Origin: Bacteroidota bacterium
GTDB taxonomy: Bacteria > Bacteroidota > Bacteroidia > Chitinophagales > Chitinophagaceae
Assembly (NCBI GenBank): GCA_030831005.1
Contig: JAURLW010000061.1
Coordinates: 1-6,294, forward strand
Length of the DNA stretch: 6,294 nucleotides
Direction: 5' to 3'
In this document: positions 1-6,284 of the stretch, piece by piece
Layout of the letters: every line of letters begins with the position of its first letter
Position numbering within the stretch: position 1 is the stretch's first letter
Notes under the pieces: model-generated
Databases searched by the model: none
Told to the model about the DNA's origin: nothing
The model's input: the letters and a program-made list of their open reading frames with translations, nothing else
Made by a program: the position numbers and the translations under genes

Positions 1-36
1 ACATATGATAAAAATATTGTGTTGGTTTTAGGCTGA
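1..36 (+). CDS. Possible C-terminal tail of an upstream gene (partial)
   Basis: The first frame from base 1 reads TYDKNIVLVLG and then stops at TGA (34-36). The alternating polar/hydrophobic pattern would suit a terminal beta strand, as in an outer-membrane barrel. The other two plus frames also close early (TGA at 5-7, TAG at 29-31), so this frame is only slightly favoured. From recalled gene order in Bacteroidota, gcvH often follows sprA, the giant type IX secretion/gliding outer-membrane protein. This fragment could be the SprA terminus, but 11 residues cannot prove it. The gene body lies outside the window. Confidence 0.3.
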   Translation, partial: TYDKNIVLVLG

Positions 37-68
37 TTTTAATTTTTTTAAAAAAAGATGTACCTTTC
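37..68 (+). promoter_or_regulatory. Probable Bacteroidota-type promoter for gcvH
   Basis: TACCTTTC at 61-68 matches the Bacteroidota -7 consensus TAnnTTTG at all but the last base. A TTTT at 37-40 sits 20 bases upstream, where the -33 TTTG element is expected. The spacer contains a T7A7 tract (43-56). Transcription would start near 73-76, giving a leader of about ten bases. The leader is A-rich (69-79) and has no Shine-Dalgarno sequence, as is common in this phylum. The match to the -33 element is imperfect. Confidence 0.42.
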
Positions 69-82
69 CAAAAAAATTAACC

Positions 83-463
83 ATGCAATTTCCTAGCAAT
101 TTAAAGTACACTAAAGATCACGAATGGATTTCTATTGAAGGTACTACCGCTACAGTGGGTATTACCGAGTTTGCTCAACGCGAATTAGGTGATATCGTAT
201 ATGTAGATATCCCTTCTGTAGGTAAAGCATTGAATATGAACAATATATTTGGTTCTGTAGAGGCTGTAAAAACAGTTTCCGACTTATATTTACCTTTAAG
301 TGGTACCGTTACGGAAGTAAATGTAGCTTTGGAAGCTAATCCAGAATTGGTAAATCAAGCACCATACGAAGGCGGATGGATGGTTAAAATGACCTTATCA
401 AATGCAGAAGAAGCAGCTGGTTTATTAGATGCTGCTGCATACCAAGCATTGGTAGGCGCATAA
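83..463 (+). CDS. gcvH: Glycine cleavage system H protein
   Basis: This is the lipoyl-carrier subunit of the cytoplasmic glycine cleavage complex. Its lipoyl arm takes the aminomethyl group from the P protein (glycine decarboxylase), presents it to the T protein for transfer to tetrahydrofolate, and is reoxidised by the L protein. The 126 residues match the usual full length. The biotinyl/lipoyl-type beta fold is recognisable from the N-terminal YTKDHEW (residues 9-15), the VGITEFAQRELGDIVYVDIP stretch (25-44), and the lipoylation site GSVEAVKTVSDLY with acceptor Lys63. The conserved PYEGGWM lies near residues 94-100. The start at 83 gives the standard N-terminus. The genes for the P, T and L proteins are not in the window, so gcvH is unlinked from its partners here. 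The stop codon shares one base with the next start (TAATG), and a terminator-like hairpin begins 28 bases downstream inside the next gene. Function is very secure. Confidence 0.98.
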   Translation: MQFPSNLKYTKDHEWISIEGTTATVGITEFAQRELGDIVYVDIPSVGKALNMNNIFGSVEAVKTVSDLYLPLSGTVTEVNVALEANPELVNQAPYEGGWMVKMTLSNAEEAAGLLDAAAYQALVGA

Positions 464-837
464 TGCTCCAAAAACTCTTTTTTATAGTACAAAAACGAGC
501 AAAGTCCTTAACTTTTTTGTGGACCTTGCTCGTTTTTTATCTATGCTTAATGCCGCAAAGGAAAATTGCTCATATTCCCATTTTTGGCATAGATAAATTG
601 GTACATGTCCTATTTTTTGGCATTTTCATGTTTTTATTACTATTCATCATGAAGCTTAAAAAGTGGATGGTATCTTTTTTAATAGCTACCCTGTTTGGAT
701 GTTTAATAGAAGGACTTCAATATTATTTTACTTCCCTTGGAAGAAGTGGCGACTGGAAAGATATTATTGCAGATGCTTTAGGGGCAATAATTTTTGGATA
801 TTTGCATTATATACTTTCCAATAAATATAAAAACTAA
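463..837 (+). CDS. VanZ-like family small integral membrane protein
   Basis: This 124-residue membrane protein has four predicted helices, at about residues 16-30, 47-63, 69-86 and 103-118. The VanZ-like signature is clear: an LMP turn after helix 1 (29-31), the D44-K45-x-x-H48 motif opening helix 2, E83-x-x-Q86 ending helix 3, and the GRSGDWKDIIADALG block (93-107) with Arg94, Asp97, Asp100 and Asp104. The family is named after VanZ of enterococcal teicoplanin resistance, but most members are uncharacterised, so no resistance role should be assumed. The start overlaps the gcvH stop by one base, which suggests translation by reinitiation. It is preferred over Met30 (550) because only the longer form keeps helix 1 and the conserved turn. 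Codons 10-26 coincide with a strong terminator-like stem-loop (491-538), so expression probably depends on read-through from gcvH. VanZ-like genes beside gcvH recur in Bacteroidota as I recall. Biochemical role unknown. Confidence 0.88.
   Translation: MLQKLFFIVQKRAKSLTFLWTLLVFYLCLMPQRKIAHIPIFGIDKLVHVLFFGIFMFLLLFIMKLKKWMVSFLIATLFGCLIEGLQYYFTSLGRSGDWKDIIADALGAIIFGYLHYILSNKYKN
491..538 (+). terminator. Intrinsic terminator-like hairpin inside the start of the VanZ-like gene
   Basis: Bases 491-507 pair with 521-537 in an inverted repeat with 16 of 17 positions complementary; the only mismatch is A503 with C525. The core is CGAGC with GCTCG, flanked by A:T pairs. The loop is 13 bases (508-520). 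The 3' arm runs into six Ts (533-538), the classic form of a Rho-independent terminator. It starts 28 bases after the gcvH stop, where a gcvH terminator would be expected, yet it lies wholly within codons 10-26 of the next gene. The 5' arm begins with five As, so the structure could also act on the opposite strand. Function is inferred from structure alone. Confidence 0.8.
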
Positions 838-863
838 CACGTATAATTTAGTCAATCGTTCAA

Positions 864-1886
864 ATGATCTACAGAAGCAAAGCACCCTTAAGAATTGGAT
901 TAGCAGGCGGCGGCACAGATGTGAGTCCGTATTGTGATGTCTATGGAGGTGCTATTCTAAATGCAAGTATTTCTTTATATGCTTATGCTAGCATAGAACC
1001 TCTTTCTACACCTGTTTTTAATTACGAAGCCACTGATCGTGGATCCTCTTTTTCTTTAGCACTAGAAAATAATTTACCTATCAATGGCGAATTAGATTTA
1101 GCCAAAGGAGTATACAATAAAATAGTTTCGCTTTATGGTCCAGTACCCAGTGGTTTTATCCTAAAAACCTATGTAGATGCTGCAGCCGGCTCTGGTTTGG
1201 GAAGCTCTTCTACGCTGGTTGTAGCCATGCTAGGCGCTTTTGCAGAATGGATGCAAATACCACTTGGCGAATATGACGCAGCTCATTTGGCCTACCAAAT
1301 AGAACGTGTCGATTTAAATATGGCGGGAGGCAAGCAAGATCAATATGCAGCTACGTTTGGAGGCTTCAATTTTATGGAATTTGGCGCTCAGGATAAAGTC
1401 ATTGTCAATCCATTAAATATCAAACCTGCTTATATTGCTGAGTTAGAAAGCAATTTATTATTGTATTACACGGCTACGAGTCGTGTATCTTCACAAATAA
1501 TAGAAAAGCAACGCGAAAATGTAATTGCAAAAAATACTATTTCCATTGAAGCTACCCATCAGTTGAAAGAACAAGCATTGCTTATGAAAAATGCTTTATT
1601 GAATGGCAAAATCGATGAAATTGGCGCTTTGCTGGATCATGGTTTTCAAAGCAAAAAACAAATGGCGCAGGGTATTTCTAATGAAAGTATCGATGAGCTA
1701 TACGAATGTGCATTGAAAGCAGGAGCTAGTGGTGGCAAAATAAATGGAGCAGGTGGTGGAGGTTTTATGATGTTTTATTGTCCTGGCACTTCAAAATACA
1801 CAGTACAAAATGCCTTAAAAAAATATGGTGGTTGGAGCTGCTCTTATCAATTTACAAAACAAGGATTATATACTTGGCAATTTTAA
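864..1886 (+). CDS. GHMP-family sugar kinase, HddA-like (putative heptose-7-phosphate kinase)
   Basis: This is a cytoplasmic small-molecule kinase that transfers phosphate from ATP to a sugar. All three GHMP motifs are present. Motif 1 is APLRIGLAGGGTDVSPYCD (residues 7-25), in the GGGTD form of the HddA-like branch. Motif 2 is the ATP phosphate loop GSGLGSSST (109-117). Motif 3 is the glycine-rich KAGASGGKINGAGGGGF (285-301). AGGKQDQY (154-161) holds the conserved segment with candidate catalytic Asp159. At 340 residues the length is normal. HddA phosphorylates D-glycero-D-manno-heptose 7-phosphate at C1 on the way to GDP-heptose for surface glycans. Related kinases act on other sugars, so the substrate is not fixed. 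No isomerase, phosphatase or nucleotidyltransferase partner is visible. The gene lies 26 bases after the VanZ-like gene and 9 bases before a glycosyltransferase, which supports a glycan role. The start gives the family's usual N-terminus; no Shine-Dalgarno sequence is seen. Confidence 0.85.
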   Translation: MIYRSKAPLRIGLAGGGTDVSPYCDVYGGAILNASISLYAYASIEPLSTPVFNYEATDRGSSFSLALENNLPINGELDLAKGVYNKIVSLYGPVPSGFILKTYVDAAAGSGLGSSSTLVVAMLGAFAEWMQIPLGEYDAAHLAYQIERVDLNMAGGKQDQYAATFGGFNFMEFGAQDKVIVNPLNIKPAYIAELESNLLLYYTATSRVSSQIIEKQRENVIAKNTISIEATHQLKEQALLMKNALLNGKIDEIGALLDHGFQSKKQMAQGISNESIDELYECALKAGASGGKINGAGGGGFMMFYCPGTSKYTVQNALKKYGGWSCSYQFTKQGLYTWQF

Positions 1887-1895
1887 TTTTCTGAT

Positions 1896-3014
1896 ATGCG
1901 CATAGCAATTGTTGGTCCGGCACATCCCTTACGTGAAGGTGGTATTACTACCTTCAACCATCGTCTTGCTCAGCAGTTACAAGCAGAAGGTCATGAAGTT
2001 TTGATCTATTCATTTTTCTTACAATATCCAAATTTTCTTTTCCCTGGTAGCTCTCAATTTACCAAAGATCCGGCTCCAGAGGGACTTAAAATTAAATCCA
2101 TACTCAACTCAATTAATCCTTTCAACTGGATAAAATCCGGATGGCAAATACGAAAAGCTAAGCATGATGTTGTTATCGTTCGCTATTGGCTGCCTTTTAT
2201 GGGACCTTGTCTAGGAACAGTTTTACGCATACTAAAAAGAAAAGAAACAAAAATTATTTGCATTGCCGACAACATGATTCCTCATGAAAAAAGAATTGGT
2301 GATCGCTTGTTTACAAAATACTTTTCAAAACCAATTGATACATTTATTTGCATGAGTAAGAAAGTGCAAAAAGATGTACACCTCTTTTCAAATAAACCAA
2401 GTGTGTATACACCGCATCCTTTGTATGATAATTTTGGGGCACTAAGCACAAAGGATATAGCCTGTGCTCAATTGAATTTGAATCCGAACAAAAAATATAT
2501 ACTGTTCTTTGGTTTTATTCGATCCTACAAAGGGCTAGATTGGTTATTAGAAGCTATGGCCGATGAGCGTTTAGCAGCTGATGGAATAGAATTAATTGTT
2601 GCGGGTGAATTTTATGACGATGCTGAAATATATCAGGAAATAATACAACAACATCAGCTCAATGCTCGTGTACATTTATTTACCCAATTCATTCCTAATG
2701 AAGCTGTAAGCAGTTATTTTAGTGCTGCAGATGTAGTGGTACAACCCTACAAGCATGCCACACAAAGCGGTATTACACAAATTGCTTATCATTTTGAAAA
2801 ACCTATGATTGTAACAAATGTAGGTGGCTTAGCAGAAGGGGTACCGCACGGTAAAGTAGGTTTCATTGCAGCACCCAACCCAACATCGATTGCAGATGCT
2901 ATTCATTCTTTTTATCAAGCCAATAGCTTAACTGATTTTGAAAAAACTATTAAAATAGAAAAAGCAAAATACAGTTGGGATACCTTTACTAAAGTGCTTT
3001 TAGGAAACTATTAA
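1896..3014 (+). CDS. GT-B fold glycosyltransferase, GT4-like
   Basis: This 372-residue enzyme is predicted to transfer a sugar from a nucleotide-activated donor onto a growing glycan at the cytoplasmic side of the membrane. The N-terminal Rossmann domain begins MRIAIVGPAHPLREGGITTF, with the glycine loop G15-G16-I17. No signal peptide or clear membrane helix is seen. The C-terminal donor-binding domain starts near YILFFGFIRSYKG (201-213), whose Arg209 and Lys212 are in the usual phosphate-contact position. It continues through PYKHATQSGITQ (284-295) and ends its core with NVGGLAE (308-314). The usual E-x7-E signature is replaced by a Q-S-G type sequence; this variant is, from memory, common in one GT4 branch and is not taken as loss of function. 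The gene follows the HddA-like kinase by 9 bases, so the two are probably co-transcribed. Donor and acceptor are unknown. Its stop overlaps the ruvB stop on the other strand by 4 bases. Confidence 0.87.
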   Translation: MRIAIVGPAHPLREGGITTFNHRLAQQLQAEGHEVLIYSFFLQYPNFLFPGSSQFTKDPAPEGLKIKSILNSINPFNWIKSGWQIRKAKHDVVIVRYWLPFMGPCLGTVLRILKRKETKIICIADNMIPHEKRIGDRLFTKYFSKPIDTFICMSKKVQKDVHLFSNKPSVYTPHPLYDNFGALSTKDIACAQLNLNPNKKYILFFGFIRSYKGLDWLLEAMADERLAADGIELIVAGEFYDDAEIYQEIIQQHQLNARVHLFTQFIPNEAVSSYFSAADVVVQPYKHATQSGITQIAYHFEKPMIVTNVGGLAEGVPHGKVGFIAAPNPTSIADAIHSFYQANSLTDFEKTIKIEKAKYSWDTFTKVLLGNY

Positions 3015-4036
3015 AACAATAAAGGAGAATCGAAATCTAATTTAGTTTTACCTAAATGCTTGTATGTTTTTTCGGTGGCTTCTCTTCCTCTTGGAGTTCT
3101 AATGATATAACCTTCTTGAATTAAAAAAGGCTCATATACCTCTTCAATAGTACCGGCTTCTTCGCCTACAGCAGTAGCAATATTATTAATACCTACTGGT
3201 CCGCCTTTAAACTTCTGTACCAAACAAGAAAGAATTTTATTATCCATTTCATCTAAACCATTAGCATCTACTTGTAATGCAGAAAGGCCGTGATGGGCAA
3301 TATCTAAATCAATAGTACCATTACCTAATACTTGAGCAAAATCGCGCATACGGCGCAATAAACCATTAGCAATACGTGGCGTACCTCTACTTCTTCTGGC
3401 TATTTCCATAGCCGCATCAGAAGTAATTTTAACTTTCAATAGATGTGCTGCACGCATAATAATGCCTTGCAATACTTCGGCGGTATAATATTCAAGGCGC
3501 GATTTAATTCCAAATCGGGATAACAAAGGAGCGGTTAATAAACCTGAACGAGTGGTAGCACCAACGAGTGTAAAGGGATTTAAAGATATTTGCACCGATC
3601 GAGCAGCAGGACCGCTATCAATCATAATATCTAATTTAAAATCTTCCATGGCTGCGTATAAATACTCTTCCACTACATTACTCAAGCGATGAATCTCATC
3701 TATAAATAATACATCTCTTGGCTCCAAACTGGTAAGTAATCCTGCTAAGTCGCCCGGTTTTTCAATAACTGGACCACTTGTTTCTTTAATGCCCACACCT
3801 AATTCATTAGCTACAATTCTTGATAAGGTTGTTTTACCCAAACCTGGAGGTCCGTGAAATAAAATATGGTCTAATGCTTCTCCTCTAAGGTTAGCTGCCT
3901 TTACAAAGATGCGTAGGTTTTCAATTAATTGGGGTTGCCCAGCAAAGTCTTCAATGCTTTGCGGACGAATCGTATTTTCATACTCTCGTTCTTGTGCACT
4001 TAGATGCTCATTAGGACGTACATTAGAATTGCTCAT
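3011..4036 (-). CDS. ruvB: Holliday junction branch migration ATPase RuvB
   Basis: This is the hexameric AAA+ motor that, with RuvA, drives branch migration of four-way DNA junctions before cleavage by RuvC. Landmarks in order are Walker A GPPGLGKTT (62-70, Lys68), Walker B LFIDEIH (110-116, Asp113/Glu114), sensor 1 GATTRSG (159-165), the arginine finger in LLSRFG (Arg174), and sensor 2 RGTPRIAN (217-224, Arg221). The C-terminal winged helix follows, with the DNA-binding TPRGREAT segment (314-321). At 341 residues it is full length, with all key residues intact. ruvA and ruvC are not in the window; separate ruvA and ruvB loci are usual in Bacteroidota. A helicase gene lies 46 bases upstream on the same strand, so ruvB may be transcribed with it. 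The start at 4036 matches the family's short polar N-terminal extension. An out-of-frame ATG-CAA-TGA (4041-4033) overlaps the start. Confidence 0.98.
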   Translation of the reverse strand: MSNSNVRPNEHLSAQEREYENTIRPQSIEDFAGQPQLIENLRIFVKAANLRGEALDHILFHGPPGLGKTTLSRIVANELGVGIKETSGPVIEKPGDLAGLLTSLEPRDVLFIDEIHRLSNVVEEYLYAAMEDFKLDIMIDSGPAARSVQISLNPFTLVGATTRSGLLTAPLLSRFGIKSRLEYYTAEVLQGIIMRAAHLLKVKITSDAAMEIARRSRGTPRIANGLLRRMRDFAQVLGNGTIDLDIAHHGLSALQVDANGLDEMDNKILSCLVQKFKGGPVGINNIATAVGEEAGTIEEVYEPFLIQEGYIIRTPRGREATEKTYKHLGKTKLDFDSPLLF

Positions 4037-4082
4037 TGCATAAAGATAAATAAACTAATACGTTACATTCACACCACCGAAA

Positions 4083-6284
4083 TTATTTTTCTGAATTTGT
4101 TTGTTGCCCACATTTTTTAACGGCACGCACTTCATCATAGGTTACTGCATTATCTAGCGCAGCTATAATTTCTGCCAAACCCTTATCTGGCATGTTGTCT
4201 ATTGCTTTTTGTATCCATTTAATCTTTTGCTCATCTATAATTTCTTCCAACAGCATTTTGCCTTCTTCTACATAAGCAACAAGATGGTTGAATACGGTGC
4301 TTGCAGTAAGTGATCGCACGATAGCAATATCTTCAATGGTCTTACCTTCCTTGAACAATCGAAAACTGAGGGCTTTTGTACTTTCCTTAACTGCTTTAGT
4401 AACCGCTTGCGTACTAGTTATTTTTGGTTTTATGTTTAATACTTCGCGTAATAAAGGAGCAGCCTCTTTGGCTTCCATTATACCATCGGCTAACAGTTTT
4501 GCTTGTTTTAAATGATGCTCCCACAAATGATAACGTTGCTCAATAGCTTTTAAAGAGCGCACATACGTAGTAGTTTTCTTTTTCAACTGCATTTCCTCCA
4601 TATGTAAGAGCAGTGCCTTGTAAAAATTGTTTCTGAGTTCTTTAGAAAAATAACTAATGGCCGCATTAGTTCTTTCGTTAAATAATTGATACTGATCTTG
4701 AGCAGCAAAGGGGGCCAATTGAGCTAATTTTAATTGTAATTTTTCTACTACTGGAAGAACGGTTTCTAAATAGTGTTTCCGTTCATAAAACCAAACCCTA
4801 GCTGTTGTTGGGTATTCTTTAAAAACTTCTTTGTAATGCTCACCCAATGCAAGTAAATAAGTGTGCAGTTCTTTCAAACTAAAACTACGTTTTACTACTT
4901 CTAAAACAAACTCATTCGTTTTTGTTTTTAACAAGCTTTGAAGGGCTTCTAAACTCAATTGTGTATTTAAAAAATGAGCAATGCGAGGTTCTGTTTGTAT
5001 ACTATAACTATGAATCGTAGAGTTTAATATCAATCCGCTTAAAGAGGTTAAGCGCGATAAGGCAACGTATACTTGTCCGGCAGCAAAAGAAGCACCAGCA
5101 TCAATTATAGCTTTTTCAAAAGTTAGTCCTTGGCTTTTATGTATCGTAATGGCCCATGCTAATCGCAATGGATATTGTGTAAAAGATCCTAATACTTCTT
5201 CTTTCAAAGCATCTTGCTGTTGCTCATATTGATAACGAATATTTTGCCATACTTCTTTCTCTACTTTTAATTCATCTGGCGCATCATTGCAAATCACATA
5301 AATAGCTTCTTCTTCAATTCTACTGATAAAACCAATTTTACCATTATAATATTTACGCTGCTCACCTTTGTCATTTTTAATAAACATGACTTGCGCACCT
5401 TCCTTCAATTCCAGTACTTCTTCTGCCGGATAAGCTTTTTCATAAAACTCTCCTTCTATTTGCGCTTTGTATTTGTAACTCTTTCCACGCAAGGCTTCTA
5501 GCGCTTCTTTATTGATAGCATCTGCTTTTTGATTATGGGTGCTAAGCACAATATAACCTTCTTCTGCAGAGGGCATATACAAAGGATCATACTTTTGATT
5601 TAGCTTATCTAAAGTGATTTCATCAATAGTATTATTTCTAATAGCATTTAATAAATTAATAAATGTAGGATCGTTTTGACGATAAATAGTTTGTAGTTCG
5701 ATGTTCACCAAAGGCACTTCTTTTAATGCTTTAGCTTCAAAGAAAAAAGGACTAGCATAATAAGATTGCAATATAGTCTCTTCATGTTTTTGCACTACTG
5801 GAGGTAATTGATGAAGATCTCCAATAAATAACATTTGCAAACCACCAAAGGCTTCGTCGGATTTACGGATATGTCGTAAGATAACATCTACAGCATCTAA
5901 CATATCTGCGCGCACCATCGATACTTCATCAATGATTAATAATTCTAGGGAACTTAATACTGCACGCTTCTGTGCATTTATTTTTAAGTTGGCCAGAAGC
6001 GAATGTTTATCGTGCAATTCTGTTTCGGTAACGCCATAACCTCTTGTTCCGCTAGGAATAAACATACCCATGGGCAACTGAAACAAGGAGTGCATGGTAA
6101 CGCCTCCCGCATTGATAGCTGCTACTCCAGTAGGTGCCACTATAGCTGTTTTCTTAAGGGTATTGGCAGCAATATGTTTTAAAAAAGTAGTTTTGCCGGT
6201 ACCGGCTCTACCCGTAACAAACACATTACAATTGGTATATAAAACAAAGGAAGAAGCTAATTCGAAATAATCATTTTGGTGCAT
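4083..6284 (-). CDS. Pif1/RecD-type SF1B DNA helicase with C-terminal RecQ-like helix-turn-helix
   Basis: This 733-residue protein is a predicted ATP-driven 5'-3' DNA helicase. The motor spans about residues 1-435. Motif I is GRAGTGKTT (25-33, Lys31), motif Ia APTGVAA (50-56), and motif II IIDEVSM (117-123, Asp119/Glu120). Motif III is GDLHQLPP (155-162), and motif IV lies in LQTIYRQ (197-203, Arg202). The late motifs are TIHKSQGLTF (380-389) and VYVALSRL (405-412, Arg411). Residues 440-620 are charged and helix-rich with no motif I can name. Residues about 635-685 (LSFRLFKEGKTIEDIAIVRSLTASTVFNHL region) match the helix-turn-helix (HTH_40 type) found at the end of some RecQ helicases. This domain arrangement is, from memory, common in Bacteroidota. 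Pif1-type enzymes unwind structured DNA and help replication and recombination; the exact role here is unknown. The start at 6284 suits the family N-terminus (NDYFELASSF), although the frame stays open for the 10 bases left upstream. ruvB follows downstream. Confidence 0.93.
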   Translation of the reverse strand: MHQNDYFELASSFVLYTNCNVFVTGRAGTGKTTFLKHIAANTLKKTAIVAPTGVAAINAGGVTMHSLFQLPMGMFIPSGTRGYGVTETELHDKHSLLANLKINAQKRAVLSSLELLIIDEVSMVRADMLDAVDVILRHIRKSDEAFGGLQMLFIGDLHQLPPVVQKHEETILQSYYASPFFFEAKALKEVPLVNIELQTIYRQNDPTFINLLNAIRNNTIDEITLDKLNQKYDPLYMPSAEEGYIVLSTHNQKADAINKEALEALRGKSYKYKAQIEGEFYEKAYPAEEVLELKEGAQVMFIKNDKGEQRKYYNGKIGFISRIEEEAIYVICNDAPDELKVEKEVWQNIRYQYEQQQDALKEEVLGSFTQYPLRLAWAITIHKSQGLTFEKAIIDAGASFAAGQVYVALSRLTSLSGLILNSTIHSYSIQTEPRIAHFLNTQLSLEALQSLLKTKTNEFVLEVVKRSFSLKELHTYLLALGEHYKEVFKEYPTTARVWFYERKHYLETVLPVVEKLQLKLAQLAPFAAQDQYQLFNERTNAAISYFSKELRNNFYKALLLHMEEMQLKKKTTTYVRSLKAIEQRYHLWEHHLKQAKLLADGIMEAKEAAPLLREVLNIKPKITSTQAVTKAVKESTKALSFRLFKEGKTIEDIAIVRSLTASTVFNHLVAYVEEGKMLLEEIIDEQKIKWIQKAIDNMPDKGLAEIIAALDNAVTYDEVRAVKKCGQQTNSEK

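Noticed and set aside
550..837. A shorter VanZ-like protein starting at Met30, after the hairpin
   Set aside because: This would avoid the overlap with the terminator, but it removes helix 1 and the conserved turn before the DKxxH motif. The longer frame looks like the normal family N-terminus, so the start at 463 is preferred. The shorter form is not excluded as a minor product.
463..837. Glycopeptide resistance function for the VanZ-like protein
   Set aside because: The VanZ-like family is broad and mostly uncharacterised. No van genes or peptidoglycan-modifying genes are nearby, so resistance cannot be inferred.
844..851. TAATTTAG resembling a -7 promoter element before the sugar kinase
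   Set aside because: It has one mismatch to TAnnTTTG, and no -33 element lies at suitable spacing. In a region this AT-rich such matches are expected by chance.
3040..3057. Small inverted repeat (ATTTAG/CTAAAT) inside the ruvB 3' end as a glycosyltransferase terminator
   Set aside because: Only six mostly A:T pairs with a six-base loop, and the nearest T-run is eight bases away. It does not look like a working terminator.
4041..4048. TATCTTTA on the minus strand resembling a -7 element for ruvB
   Set aside because: The match is close, but no clear -33 TTTG is found at the right distance and the transcript would start at or inside the ATG. Too weak to list as a promoter.
4288..4515. A 75-codon open frame on the plus strand inside the helicase gene
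   Set aside because: It lies wholly antisense to a well-conserved helicase segment that includes the helix-turn-helix, has no recognisable domain and no initiation signal; it is a chance shadow.
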